From NCBI GenBank assembly GCA_024642245.1, contig JAHEBM010000016.1:1-64000 (forward strand): a stretch of DNA of 64,000 bases, written 5' to 3'. How positions within the stretch are numbered: position 1 is the stretch's first letter; every line of letters begins with the position of its first letter. Below are positions 17,898-27,205 of this stretch, piece by piece. The notes beneath the pieces were generated by a model that did not search any database, had not been told where the DNA came from, and worked only from the letters and a program-made list of their open reading frames with translations. Both the position numbers and the translations under genes were made by a program. The stretch comes from Haliea sp. (GTDB taxonomy: Bacteria > Pseudomonadota > Gammaproteobacteria > Pseudomonadales > Halieaceae).

Positions 17898-18752
17898 ATG
17901 CTGAGCTACCAGCACGAATACCACGCGGGGAATTTCGCCGACGTCCACAAACACCTGTGCCTGCGCCTGCTGTTTGAGTCCCTGCTGAAGAAGGACAAAC
18001 CCTTTTGCTATATAGACTGCCATGCCGGCGCGGGCATATATGACCTGGAGAGCGCCCACGCGCGCAAGACAGCAGAATGCGAGCAGGGCATCGGCCGGCT
18101 GTGGGGCAACGGGGAAGCAGCCAGCCTGGCCGGTGTTGGCGCCTACCTTGGCGCAGTCGCCGCATTGAACCCCGACGGGCAGTTACGCCGCTATCCCGGC
18201 TCCCCCGCGCTGGCCAGTCAGTGGCTGCGCGAGCAGGACCGGGCCCTGTTCATGGAACTGCACCCGGCGGCGCAGGCGGCGCTTAAAAAACATTTCAGGA
18301 ATGACCCGCGCGTCAGCGTGCACACCCGCGATTGTTACGAGGGACTGCCCGCCCTGGTGCCACCGGCCATCAGGCGTGGCCTGGTATTACTGGACCCCAG
18401 CTACGAGGTGAAGGACGAGTACACGAGCATTGTCGCGCTGACCGTCGCGGCGCACCGCCGGTGGCATACCGGCATTTACGTCATCTGGTACCCACTGCTG
18501 CACGCCGCCCGGCACCTGGAACTCCAGCGGGCGCTGGAGGCGTCCGGCCTGCACAACATTCTGCTTACGGAACTGGCGCTGGGCGAGGCCGGGGAAACCA
18601 GTGGCATGTACGGATCGGGACTCGCTATAGTAAACCCGCCCTGGCAGGTGGATGCGCAACTCGCCGAACTGGTGCCGCGGGTGGCGCAGGCGCTGGCCCC
18701 CGGAAGGGGCCACGCGCAACTGCGCTGGCTGGCGCGCGAAAGCGTGGCTTAG
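17898..18752 (+). CDS. rlmJ: 23S rRNA (adenine(2030)-N6)-methyltransferase
   Basis: S-adenosylmethionine-dependent methyltransferase that makes m6A2030 in 23S rRNA. The 284-aa protein follows E. coli RlmJ along its length: MLSYQHEYHAGNFADVHKH at the N-terminus, the SAM motif YIDCHAGAG, YPGSPALA, FMELHP and the catalytic LLDPSY (E. coli has DPPY). It ends at 18752, overlapping the convergent acyltransferase gene by 4 bp. This housekeeping marker supports a gammaproteobacterial origin. Confidence 0.93.
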   Translation: MLSYQHEYHAGNFADVHKHLCLRLLFESLLKKDKPFCYIDCHAGAGIYDLESAHARKTAECEQGIGRLWGNGEAASLAGVGAYLGAVAALNPDGQLRRYPGSPALASQWLREQDRALFMELHPAAQAALKKHFRNDPRVSVHTRDCYEGLPALVPPAIRRGLVLLDPSYEVKDEYTSIVALTVAAHRRWHTGIYVIWYPLLHAARHLELQRALEASGLHNILLTELALGEAGETSGMYGSGLAIVNPPWQVDAQLAELVPRVAQALAPGRGHAQLRWLARESVA

Positions 18753-20122
18753 ACGTCCCTCGCGGCATCTCGCAGGGCGCGGAAGCTTTCCTTGAACAGC
18801 TTGTCCAGATTTGCGATGCCGGGCAACCCGGTGGGGCAACTGATCATGGCAAAGCACAACTTATTGGCGTGGCTGACCACAGTGATATTCAGGCCCATGG
18901 CATCGGTCACGATCGACAGGGGGTAGAGTACCTGCAGCTCAGCTCCCTCCAGGTACAGTTTTTCCCGGGAACCCGGTACATTCGAGAAAATGGCGTTTAT
19001 GGCCGGGCGCACCAGGGTCGCGTTGCCGGTTATGGTCAGCAGGACTGTCGGGGCCATCAGCAGGGCATAGTAATCCTCGGCAGCCGTGGTCGAGACCTTC
19101 CCCAGTTCCTGTTTCGCTCCCCGGGTCACCTTGATGACCCGCTTCAACCTGCGCCAGTCATCTCGCTCGTCGGTAAAAAACGGAGCGATGATATAACTGA
19201 GTTTATTCCCCGCACCTTCGCCTGCCGACTTCAGGGAAACAGGCATCCCGGCCACCAGCGAGGCTTTCGGCAGGGCGTCCTGGGACAGAAGATACTGCCG
19301 CAATGCACCCCCGCACACGGCCAGCAGCACATCGTTAATGGAGCCCCCCGCCTGGCGGGCAATCTTCCTGACGGTACCCAGCGGCAGGTCGCAGACCATG
19401 ATGGCACGGGTGGAATCCAGTTCGGTGTTAAAAATCGAGCGGGGCGCGGTAAACGGCAGGCGCATCACGTCCTGCTTGCCCTGCAGCGCGTCCACCCCCA
19501 TGTGCGCCAGCAACCTGGACAACTCGGGTAAAGCCTTGTACTGCTTCTGCAGGCCACGACCCAGGTCGCCAAGCCCATGAAGCAAGGAGTGGCCCGAGTC
19601 GTGTCTTTCTATCGGGGGGTGGGAATCCCCATAATCGATTCTTTCGTCGGGCGACGATCTCAGCAGCGTCTGCAGCATTTTCATCGCGCCAACGCCGTCT
19701 ACCAGGGCGTGGTGGACCTTGCAGTACAGCGCGAATTTATCGCCGCTCAAACCCTCGATAATATGGATCTCCCACAGGGGGCGCGACCGGTTCAGGGGAC
19801 GTTCGTGGGCGCGGGTAACCAGGCTTAACAGGTCTTCCATCCTGCCGGGGGCGGGCAGGGAATAGTGGAGCACATGGTGTTCGGGCCGGTAATCATCCGC
19901 CGGCACCCAGGCCGCGGCGGAAAGATCGACCGGGTCGTGCAGTTTCCTGCTGAATTCCGGCCACAGCTCGTTGAGCCGCCCACATTTATTCGCCAGCTGC
20001 CGCAGGAAATTCCCGGGCGCATTCGCGGGAAGCTTCAGGATCATAAGACCCGCTACATGAAATGGGCAGTGAGCGGACTCTATCTTGAGAAAACCCGCAT
20101 CCTGTGAACTCAACTTTTGCAT
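18749..20122 (-). CDS. Wax ester synthase/diacylglycerol acyltransferase (WS/DGAT)
   Basis: Acyltransferase that esterifies fatty alcohols or diacylglycerol with acyl-CoA to make storage wax esters or triacylglycerol at the membrane. The catalytic HHALVDG motif (His137, His138, Asp142) is intact, followed by the C-terminal WS/DGAT domain (SINDVLLAVCGGALR, NVPGSREKLYL-type). ATG 20122, preceded by GGAGG, gives 457 aa beginning MQKLSSQDAGFL, a classical family start. The open frame upstream to 20368 is not protein-like. The gene is monocistronic and implies storage lipid synthesis. Confidence 0.92.
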   Translation of the reverse strand: MQKLSSQDAGFLKIESAHCPFHVAGLMILKLPANAPGNFLRQLANKCGRLNELWPEFSRKLHDPVDLSAAAWVPADDYRPEHHVLHYSLPAPGRMEDLLSLVTRAHERPLNRSRPLWEIHIIEGLSGDKFALYCKVHHALVDGVGAMKMLQTLLRSSPDERIDYGDSHPPIERHDSGHSLLHGLGDLGRGLQKQYKALPELSRLLAHMGVDALQGKQDVMRLPFTAPRSIFNTELDSTRAIMVCDLPLGTVRKIARQAGGSINDVLLAVCGGALRQYLLSQDALPKASLVAGMPVSLKSAGEGAGNKLSYIIAPFFTDERDDWRRLKRVIKVTRGAKQELGKVSTTAAEDYYALLMAPTVLLTITGNATLVRPAINAIFSNVPGSREKLYLEGAELQVLYPLSIVTDAMGLNITVVSHANKLCFAMISCPTGLPGIANLDKLFKESFRALRDAARDV

Positions 20123-20472
20123 CCTGCCTCCAGGCATGTACCGGTCCGGTGAACACCACCCGCCGGGATTCCCCGATGCGGCCGCCGGATCAAGCCCCTG
20201 GCTTATATCCGCCGTTGCCACCCAGACGCGCAGGCTGTGTATCGCCCTGCCAGTATAGCCGCCCTGACCTTGTCGGGCAGCCGGTATCGAGCCCATAACA
20301 AGTGTTTCAGGCTGATCTGGATCAACAAATTCAGGCAAAAACCGTGTGCGATATTTCACTGCATGCATGCTGAATATTTACTATTTTTACCGACTCGATT
20401 ACCCCAAGATGCGCACCACTGACAGGGCACCCGTGTCCGTCGGAGTAATTTTTCTCTCAAGAGGTAAACGCA
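20123..20472. other. 350-bp intergenic region with divergent promoters
   Basis: The region separates the WS/DGAT start (minus) from the outer-membrane protein start (plus). It holds an FNR-like box (listed separately), a possible -10 hexamer GATATT at 20350-20355 and the ribosome site AGAGG at 20458-20462. No gene is visible in it. Confidence 0.5.
20312..20325 (+). promoter_or_regulatory. Candidate FNR/Anr-type box
   Basis: CTGATCTGGATCAA matches the consensus TTGAT-N4-ATCAA at nine of ten defined bases. Its centre lies about 43 nt upstream of where transcription would begin if GATATT (20350-20355) is the -10 element, which is close to the class II position. It would couple the outer-membrane protein to oxygen level. 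Confidence 0.35.
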
Positions 20473-21000
20473 ATGAACAAAGTTATGGTATTGGTTACTT
20501 CAGCTCTGCTGGCAGCCCCGATTGCAGCCTTTGCTGCTCCAGGCGATGGCCCGGTTAAAGGCGACAAGAGCTTCACTGTTTCCGGTAGCGGTACCAGTGA
20601 CAAGGACTTCAATGACACCGCCTACGGCGTGTCCGGCGACCTTGGCTACTTCCTGACCGACAGCTGGCAGGCCGGTATTCGCCAGAGCGTCAACGGCATC
20701 GCCAGCGACAAGAACAGCAACGAGTGGGCCGGTTCAACCCGCGGCTACATCCAGTACAACTTCCTGGATGGCAACTACCGCCCCTACCTCGGTGTTAACA
20801 TCGGTGGTATCTACGGTGAGAGCGTTGCCGACACTGGCACCGCCGGTATCGAAGCAGGCATGAAGCTGTACGTGCTCAAGAAGACTTTCATCAACTTCGG
20901 CATTGAGTACTCGTTCCTGTTCGAAGACAGCAACGACTTCGATAACAGCGTGAATGACGGCCTGTACCTGTACAACATCGGTGTTGGTTTTAACTGGTAA
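20473..21000 (+). CDS. Outer-membrane beta-barrel protein
   Basis: A 175-aa protein with signal peptide MNKVMVLVTSALLAAPIAAFA and a mature part of alternating amphipathic strands ending in a C-terminal aromatic (GVGFNW), the signature for outer-membrane insertion. The size suits an eight-stranded OmpA/OmpW-like barrel. Codon choice is highly biased (AAC, GGT, TAC), the ribosome site is good and a strong terminator follows, all suggesting high expression. It is not recognisable as OmpW itself; it could be a structural or small-pore protein. Confidence 0.8.
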   Translation: MNKVMVLVTSALLAAPIAAFAAPGDGPVKGDKSFTVSGSGTSDKDFNDTAYGVSGDLGYFLTDSWQAGIRQSVNGIASDKNSNEWAGSTRGYIQYNFLDGNYRPYLGVNIGGIYGESVADTGTAGIEAGMKLYVLKKTFINFGIEYSFLFEDSNDFDNSVNDGLYLYNIGVGFNW

Positions 21001-21339
21001 GCGGGCACATTATCGACCTCCGGGTCGGTAATTCCTGACGAGCGCCGCCCATCGCAGGATGGGCGGCGTTTTTTTTGCCCGCAATAGCACGGGCATGCCT
21101 GGCAGGACGGCATTTTTCCATCCACAGCCTGGCCAATCTGTACGGTTGTATGCCACTGCTGCCGGCGATAAAATAACCGACCCAATTTGGCGGGCTTGTC
21201 GTATATACCCAGAGTATTCCCGGGCGGGCGGGCGGGTTGTAGCCTGCCTCTACCGTCCGCGCGGCGCCGGATTGGCCTGCCCAGCGCGTTGCAGGCTTCA
21301 TCCCGGCCACACCATTCACCACAACAGACAGGAAGCACC
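21001..21339. other. 339-bp region upstream of the ethylmalonyl-CoA operon
   Basis: It contains the outer-membrane protein terminator (21043-21076), then about 260 bp that must hold the promoter of the mcd operon. I see no clear -35/-10 pair or operator. AGGAAG at 21330-21335 is the ribosome site of mcd. Confidence 0.5.
21043..21076 (+). terminator. Strong intrinsic terminator
   Basis: An 11-bp perfect stem CGCCGCCCATC/GATGGGCGGCG with a GCAG tetraloop is followed by eight T (21069-21076), 43 bp past the outer-membrane protein stop. Confidence 0.95.
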
Positions 21340-23010
21340 ATGACTGACGTCTCCCAAACAGGCGGGCAATTACTTGACCTGGCAGCGGATGTGCTGCAGC
21401 AAACCCAGACCCTGATCGACCGCTCACTCAGTGTCCTCAAGGAAAAAACGGTCGAAAACGGGCGCCTGTCCACCGAGAAACTGGATTCCTACCAGCTGGT
21501 TTCCTATGAATTATCACTGAGCTGGGCAGAGTGCTGCGCGGCCCGGTTTATGCTGGAACACTCCCGCCAGAGCAACGACGAATTTACCAACCGGCTGTGT
21601 GCGCTGTTCTGCGCCGAGGCTGTCTCCGCCGTTTGTGCCCGCCTGCGCGCCCGCCTTGCGGATTTCGAGCTGGCGGATGAGGATATCCGCGCGGTACTCA
21701 ATGGTGAGGCAGCCTCGGCGTTCCTCGCCAGCCAGCTCAGCGCTGCCAATATTGCGGCCATAGGCCAGGACGTGGTGGACCGGGGCCCCAACCTGGGCCC
21801 GGACCTGCTGGAAGACCGCTACACCATGATGCGCGACAGCTTCCACCGCTTTGCCGATGAGGTTGTCATGCCGCTGGCGGAATCTGTGCATCGTGAGGAC
21901 CTGATCATTCCCGAGGCCATCCTTGGACCACTCAAGGAAATGGGGGTATTTGGCCTGTCCATTCCCGAGAGTTATGGCGGACTCCAGGAGGACGACAAGG
22001 AAGACACCCTGGGCATGATCATCGTTACGGAAGAACTGTCCCGGGGCTCGCTGGGCGCCGCAGGCAGCCTGATCACCCGCCCGGAAATCCTGGCCCGGGC
22101 ACTGCTCAAGGGCGGTACGCAGGAGCAAAAGCAGCACTGGCTGCCACAACTGGCCGTCGGTGAACCCCTGTGCGCCGTGGCGGTGACTGAACCCAACTAC
22201 GGCTCCGATGTTGCCGGTGTCAAACTCAAGGCGACGCCAACCGAGGGCGGCTGGCTGCTGAACGGCGCCAAGACCTGGTGCACCTTCGGTGGCAAGGCCG
22301 GCGTGCTGATGGTGCTGGCCAGGACCAACCCGGATCCCGCCGCGGGACACCGGGGCCTGTCCATGTTCCTTGTGGAAAAACCCAGCAGCGACGGCCACGA
22401 ATTCGAAGTCACCCCCCAAACGGGTGGCAAGCTGACCGGCCGCGCCATCTCTACGCTCGGCTACCGTGGCATGCACTCCTACGAGTTGTTCTTTGACGAT
22501 TTTTTCGTGCCGGCCAGTAACATGATGGGCGGGGCGGAGGGCGAGGGCCGCGGGTTTTACCTGGCGATGGCCGGCTTTGCCGGCGGCCGTATCCAGACCG
22601 CGGGACGTGCGGTGGGCGTGATGCGCGCCGCCTTCGAAAAATCCATTTCCTATTCGAAAGAGCGGGTGGTATTCAAACACGCCATCGGCGACTACCAGCT
22701 CACGCAGGTCAAACTGGCCCGCATGGCAGCCCACCTGGCGGCATGTCGCCAGATCACCTACGGCGTGGCGCGCCTGATGGATGAAGGCAAGGGCGACATG
22801 GAGGCCAGTGGCGCAAAATTGTTTACCTGCAAGACAGCGGAGTGGGTCACCCGCGAAGCCCTGCAAATCCATGGCGGCATGGGCTATGCCGAGGAAGTCC
22901 CCGTCAGCCGCTACTTCGTCGATGCGCGAGTGTTGTCGATTTTCGAGGGCGCGGAAGAAACCCTGGCGCTCAAGGTAATCACCCGTTCACTGGTAGAAAA
23001 CGCAGCCTGA
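21340..23010 (+). CDS. mcd: Methylsuccinyl-CoA dehydrogenase (acyl-CoA dehydrogenase family)
   Basis: FAD enzyme expected to oxidise (2S)-methylsuccinyl-CoA to mesaconyl-CoA in the ethylmalonyl-CoA pathway. The 556-aa protein has an extra helical N-terminal domain (about residues 1-150) ahead of a full acyl-CoA dehydrogenase fold (about 160-550). Methylsuccinyl-CoA dehydrogenase is distinguished from ordinary acyl-CoA dehydrogenases by such an extension. The flavin/substrate segment AVTEPNYGSDVAG and the catalytic-loop FEGAEETLAL are visible. ATG 21340 follows AGGAAG. It is first in a five-gene operon and 10 bp from mch. Assignment rests on the extension plus the operon partners. Confidence 0.85.
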   Translation: MTDVSQTGGQLLDLAADVLQQTQTLIDRSLSVLKEKTVENGRLSTEKLDSYQLVSYELSLSWAECCAARFMLEHSRQSNDEFTNRLCALFCAEAVSAVCARLRARLADFELADEDIRAVLNGEAASAFLASQLSAANIAAIGQDVVDRGPNLGPDLLEDRYTMMRDSFHRFADEVVMPLAESVHREDLIIPEAILGPLKEMGVFGLSIPESYGGLQEDDKEDTLGMIIVTEELSRGSLGAAGSLITRPEILARALLKGGTQEQKQHWLPQLAVGEPLCAVAVTEPNYGSDVAGVKLKATPTEGGWLLNGAKTWCTFGGKAGVLMVLARTNPDPAAGHRGLSMFLVEKPSSDGHEFEVTPQTGGKLTGRAISTLGYRGMHSYELFFDDFFVPASNMMGGAEGEGRGFYLAMAGFAGGRIQTAGRAVGVMRAAFEKSISYSKERVVFKHAIGDYQLTQVKLARMAAHLAACRQITYGVARLMDEGKGDMEASGAKLFTCKTAEWVTREALQIHGGMGYAEEVPVSRYFVDARVLSIFEGAEETLALKVITRSLVENAA

Positions 23011-23020
23011 GGACCCGAAC

Positions 23021-24193
23021 ATGGCATTTTCCCTGCAACTGCCCCCCCAGCCGGAACTGGCTGCGGACGTCCCCGTGGACCTGGCGCGCGTACGCCAGCC
23101 GCAATACGGTCGCTACCTGGATGAACTCGAACCCGGCCAGGTGTTCGAGCACCCCCGCGGTTTTACCTTCGACCGCAGCAATATGCTGGATTTCGCCCGT
23201 ACCTTCATGCAGTCCAACCCGCTGTACCTGAACCTGCAGTACGCCACGGCCCAGGGGTTCCGGGACCTGCTGGCCAGCCCGCAGATGGTCTTTAACGTCA
23301 CACTGTCGCTGGGCGTGCAGAACGACTCGGAAAAAGCTATTGCCAACCTGGGCTATTACCAGGTGCAGTTTCTGCAAGCGGTCTACCCCGGGGATACCCT
23401 GCGGGCTTTCACCAAGGTACTGGAGCGCAAGGACCGGGGCCCGGACAAGCCGGGCATTGCCCGCATCCGCACCGTGGGCGTCAACCAGGACAACCAGGTG
23501 GTGCTGCAGTACGAACGCAAGATCATGGTGGCCTGGCGCGGCGAACGCCTGCCCACCACACCGGCGCCGGAGGTCACGGTCGCCTTTCCGGGTGAAGACG
23601 CGCCGGCGGTATCGCTGCCGCTTGGTGCCGGCGTTTTAGCGCCCGGACTGACGGGTCCCAACACCTACGCCGAGGATTTCAGCCCCGGCGATATCATCGT
23701 GCACGCCAACGGTCGCACTATCACCGAAGAGCATATGGCGCTCACCTACCTGGTGGGCAACAGCCACCCCCTGCACTTCGACCGTATTTTCTCCAGCGGG
23801 CTGTCCGGCAAGATGAGTGGCGAGCCTATCGTGTACGGCGGCCTGGTATTTGCCTGGCTTGACGGCCTCGCCAGTCGCGACGTGAGTGAGCACGCGATCT
23901 GGGAGCTGGGATTCACTGAGGGCTACCACACCCAGCCCGCCTTTGCCGGGGACACCGTGGGCGCACTGAGCCGCATTCTGGCCGTGGAAAACGTGCCCGG
24001 CGCCGACGGTTACGCGCTGGTGACCATGCAGCTGATCGGCGTGAAAAATAGTTCCGCCGCTGCCGCGCTGGAGCAGTACGGCGCCGACCTGTTCATCAAG
24101 GAAGACAGCAAACGCGAGCTTGGCAAGGACAAGATTCCCGCCAAAATCTTCGAAATCGAGCGGCGACTGCTGATAAAGCGTCGCCCGGCCTGA
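23021..24193 (+). CDS. mch: Mesaconyl-CoA hydratase (double hotdog MaoC family)
   Basis: Predicted to hydrate mesaconyl-CoA to beta-methylmalyl-CoA. The 390-aa protein has two hotdog domains (about residues 30-180 and 215-370). The first carries IANLGYYQVQFLQAVYPGDT, which resembles the Rhodobacter enzyme segment ANLGYADCRFLAPVYPGDT as I recall it. The second carries the HFDRIF and FAGDTVGA hydratase segments. ATG 23021 follows GAGGA. It lies 10 bp after mcd and 10 bp before ecm. Confidence 0.85.
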   Translation: MAFSLQLPPQPELAADVPVDLARVRQPQYGRYLDELEPGQVFEHPRGFTFDRSNMLDFARTFMQSNPLYLNLQYATAQGFRDLLASPQMVFNVTLSLGVQNDSEKAIANLGYYQVQFLQAVYPGDTLRAFTKVLERKDRGPDKPGIARIRTVGVNQDNQVVLQYERKIMVAWRGERLPTTPAPEVTVAFPGEDAPAVSLPLGAGVLAPGLTGPNTYAEDFSPGDIIVHANGRTITEEHMALTYLVGNSHPLHFDRIFSSGLSGKMSGEPIVYGGLVFAWLDGLASRDVSEHAIWELGFTEGYHTQPAFAGDTVGALSRILAVENVPGADGYALVTMQLIGVKNSSAAAALEQYGADLFIKEDSKRELGKDKIPAKIFEIERRLLIKRRPA

Positions 24194-24203
24194 GGACAAA
24201 TCT

Positions 24204-26201
24204 GTGAGCGAGACTGTAAAACGGGATCGGCCATGGCTGATGAGGACCTATTCGGGCCACTCCTCCGCGAAGGCGTCCAACGAGCTTTACCGGATGAACC
24301 TCAGCAAGGGCCAGACCGGCCTGTCGGTGGCTTTCGACCTACCCACCCAGACCGGCTACGACTCAGACCACCCGCTGGCCCGGGGCGAGGTCGGTAAAGT
24401 GGGTGTGCCCATCGACCATATCGGCGATATGGAAGCCCTGTTCGACCAGATCCCGCTGGACCAGATGAACACGTCCATGACCATCAACGCCACCGCACCC
24501 TGGCTGCTGGCCCTGTATGTGGCGGTGGCGGAACGCCAGGGCGTCGACCCGAAGCAATTGCAGGGGACTACCCAGAATGATGTCCTCAAGGAGTACCTGT
24601 CCCGGGGCACCTATATTTACCCGCCGGGGCCGTCTGTCCGCCTTACCACGGACCTGATTAGCTATACCGTGGAAAATATCCCCAAGTGGAATCCCACGAA
24701 CATCTGCAGCTACCACCTGCAGGAAGCCGGTGCCACGCCGACCCAGGAACTGGCCTACGCGCTGTCCACCGCCATCACCATCCTGGATGCGGTGCGCGAT
24801 TCCGGCCAGGTTACGCCCCAGCGGTTCCCGGCAGTAGTCGGGCGTATCTCCTTTTTTGTCAATGCAGGTATCCGATTCGTGGAAGAAACCTGCAAGCTGC
24901 GCGCCTTCAACGAAATGTGGGATAAGCTGGTGCAGGAACGCTACGGCGTGAGCGACGAAAAACAGCGGCGCTTCCGTTATGGCGTGCAGGTCAACTCGCT
25001 GGGTCTTACCGAATCCCAGCCGGAAAACAATGTGCAGCGTATCGTGCTCGAGATGCTGGCGGTGACACTTTCAAAGAACGCGCGGGCCCGGGCGATTCAA
25101 CTGCCTGCCTGGAACGAGGCGCTGGGCCTGCCCCGGCCCTGGGACCAGCAGTGGGCCCTGCGCATGCAACAGGTGCTTGCCCTGGAAACCGACCTGCTGG
25201 AATACGGTGACCTGTTCGACGGTTCCCCTGTAATTGCCGCGAAGGTGCAGGAGCTGATCGCCGGGGCCGAGGCGGAGATGACCAGCGTGCAGGAGCAGGG
25301 CGGCATGGTGCAGGCCATAGAGAGCGGCTACGTAAAGCGCGAACTGGTCAAAAGCCACACCCGGCGAATTCGCGATATCGAAAGCGGTGACCTCAAGATC
25401 GTGGGTGTGAACTGTTACACGCAGACGGCGGAATCACCGCTCACTGCCGGCACCGATTCCGGCATCATGAAGGTCGATGTACAGGCGGAGCGCGACCAGA
25501 TCGCGGCCCTGCAGGCCTTTCGCGCCAACCGCGACCAGGCGCAGGTTGATGTTAGCCTGGCGGCGCTGCGCGCTGCGGCGCTGGGAGGCGATAACATCAT
25601 GCCCTGCTCCATCGCCTGTGCCCGCGCCGGGGTTACCACCGGCGAGTGGAGTGAAGTGCTGCGGGAGGTGTTCGGCGAATACCGGGCTCCCACCGGCATC
25701 GATATCGCCATGGCCGGCCAGGTGGGTTCCGCCGCGATGGATGAGGTCCGCGCCCGGGTGCGCCGCACCAGCGAGGAGCTGGGCCGACCACTGCGACTGC
25801 TGATCGGCAAGCCGGGCCTGGACGGCCACAGCAATGGCGCCGAACAAATAGCGGTCAAAGGCAGGGATGCGGGCTTTGAGATTGTCTACGAGGGCATTCG
25901 GCTGACGCCGGCCCATATCGCCCGGGCGGCGCAGGAAGAGGGCGTGCACCTTATCGGCCTGTCCGTTTTGTCCGGCAGCCACCTGGAGTTGGTGGAGGAC
26001 ATCAGGGCGGAGCTCGCGACCATAGGCGCCAGTGAGTTACCCCTGATCATCGGCGGCATCATCCCCGAGGATGACGCGCGGCAATTGCTCACCCACGGGG
26101 TGCAGGCCGTGTTTACGCCCAAAGATGTCGATATGAACGCCATCATGAACAAACTGGTGGATATCATCCGCCGCAGCAACGGCCTGGAAGCGCTGGCGTA
26201 A
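24204..26201 (+). CDS. ecm: Ethylmalonyl-CoA mutase (coenzyme B12 dependent)
   Basis: Adenosylcobalamin enzyme that rearranges (2R)-ethylmalonyl-CoA to (2S)-methylsuccinyl-CoA, the defining carbon-skeleton step of the pathway. At 665 aa it lacks the N-terminal extension of methylmalonyl-CoA mutase. The N-terminal TIM barrel contains GLSVAFDLPTQTGYDSDHPL and YHLQEAGATPTQE. The C-terminal cobalamin domain has DGHSNGA (DxHxxG, His about residue 541). The pattern GKVGVPIDHIGDM and LGLPRPWDQQW matches Rhodobacter Ecm (MeaA). GTG 24204 follows TGAGGA. Confidence 0.93.
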   Translation: MSETVKRDRPWLMRTYSGHSSAKASNELYRMNLSKGQTGLSVAFDLPTQTGYDSDHPLARGEVGKVGVPIDHIGDMEALFDQIPLDQMNTSMTINATAPWLLALYVAVAERQGVDPKQLQGTTQNDVLKEYLSRGTYIYPPGPSVRLTTDLISYTVENIPKWNPTNICSYHLQEAGATPTQELAYALSTAITILDAVRDSGQVTPQRFPAVVGRISFFVNAGIRFVEETCKLRAFNEMWDKLVQERYGVSDEKQRRFRYGVQVNSLGLTESQPENNVQRIVLEMLAVTLSKNARARAIQLPAWNEALGLPRPWDQQWALRMQQVLALETDLLEYGDLFDGSPVIAAKVQELIAGAEAEMTSVQEQGGMVQAIESGYVKRELVKSHTRRIRDIESGDLKIVGVNCYTQTAESPLTAGTDSGIMKVDVQAERDQIAALQAFRANRDQAQVDVSLAALRAAALGGDNIMPCSIACARAGVTTGEWSEVLREVFGEYRAPTGIDIAMAGQVGSAAMDEVRARVRRTSEELGRPLRLLIGKPGLDGHSNGAEQIAVKGRDAGFEIVYEGIRLTPAHIARAAQEEGVHLIGLSVLSGSHLELVEDIRAELATIGASELPLIIGGIIPEDDARQLLTHGVQAVFTPKDVDMNAIMNKLVDIIRRSNGLEALA

Positions 26202-26209
26202 CCCACCCG

Positions 26210-27205
26210 GTGGAGCAGCCAGCACTCACAGCGGACCCTGCCCGACTGGCCACAGCGGTGCGTCGCGGTGAGCGCCGGGCCCTGGCCGAGGCGCTCAACC
26301 TGCTGGATGACCGGCGCCCGGCATCCCGTCGCCTCGCGGCGGATTTTCTCCGCCACCTGCAGGAAGGCCAGCCGGGTGATCCCGGCCACCTGATCGGGAT
26401 GACCGGGCCACCGGGCGCCGGAAAATCGACGCTCACGGCTGCGCTCATCGCTGTATGGCGGCGGCGCGGACTGAGGGTGGGAGTCCTCGCAGTGGACCCC
26501 TCCAGCCCGATCAGCGGCGGCGCCCTGCTAGGGGATCGCCTGCGAATGAAAACCAGTGCCGATGACGATGGCGTATTTATCCGCTCCCTGGCCTGTCGCG
26601 GTGAGTTCGGCGGCCTTAGCGCCGAGGTCTGGCCGATGAGCCTGGTGATGCTGGCGGCCTTCGACGTTGCGATGATAGAGACCGTTGGGGTAGGCCAGCG
26701 GGAGATCGATATCTCCCGGATGTGCGACACGACCTGTTTCGTCGCCCAGCCCGGCTCCGGCGACAGCGTGCAGTTTCTCAAGGCGGGTATTCTCGAGGTA
26801 CCCCACGTCCTGGTGGTAAACAAGGAGGACATGGGCGCCGTCGCGCGGCGCACACTCTCGGAACTGGGTACCGCCCTGGGCCGCGCTCATACCGACGGCA
26901 ACTGGGAGGTGCCCGTGTTGTCCGCCAGCGCCACCGCCGGCACCGGTATCGACGCGCTCGCCGATGCACTGACCCGGCACCGGGAAGTACTCGGGGCAGG
27001 CGACCGGCTGCGGGCACGGCGCCGAAGGTACCAGGCCCACTGGATATTGAAGCGCCTGCAAGAGGAATTCGGCAGTCACGGTGTCGGGCAATTAGGCGGC
27101 GAACAGGCCGTACTGCAACAACTGGCAAGCCGCGATACATCACTGTTTGAGCAGCTCGAGAGCCTCAGGCAAACACTTTTACAACCAGGAGGTAAGCATG
27201 CGTAG
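26210..27205 (+). CDS. meaB: MeaB-type mutase chaperone GTPase (ecm-linked)
   Basis: G3E-family GTPase of the MeaB/ArgK type, which loads and protects adenosylcobalamin on acyl-CoA mutases. The 331-aa protein has P-loop GPPGAGKST, the switch region [20 protein letters not shown] and the base-recognition [10 protein letters not shown] 26210 lies 8 bp after the ecm stop, so it most likely serves Ecm. It is distinct in sequence from the second MeaB at 28664-29623, which sits next to methylmalonyl-CoA mutase. Its 3' end overlaps mcl by 8 bp. Confidence 0.92.
   Translation: MEQPALTADPARLATAVRRGERRALAEALNLLDDRRPASRRLAADFLRHLQEGQPGDPGHLIGMTGPPGAGKSTLTAALIAVWRRRGLRVGVLAVDPSSPISGGALLGDRLRMKTSADDDGVFIRSLACRGEFGGLSAEVWPMSLVMLAAFDVAMIETVGVGQREIDISRMCDTTCFVAQPGSGDSVQFLKAGILEVPHVLVVNKEDMGAVARRTLSELGTALGRAHTDGNWEVPVLSASATAGTGIDALADALTRHREVLGAGDRLRARRRRYQAHWILKRLQEEFGSHGVGQLGGEQAVLQQLASRDTSLFEQLESLRQTLLQPGGKHA

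Noticed and set aside
18382-18402. DPSY in place of DPPY in RlmJ as a sign of an inactive enzyme
   Set aside because: The rest of the protein is well conserved and I recall DPSY in other gammaproteobacterial RlmJ proteins, so activity is likely.
21514-22872. Minus-strand open frame of 452 codons
   Set aside because: It is antisense to mcd, with no ribosome site and no family resemblance.
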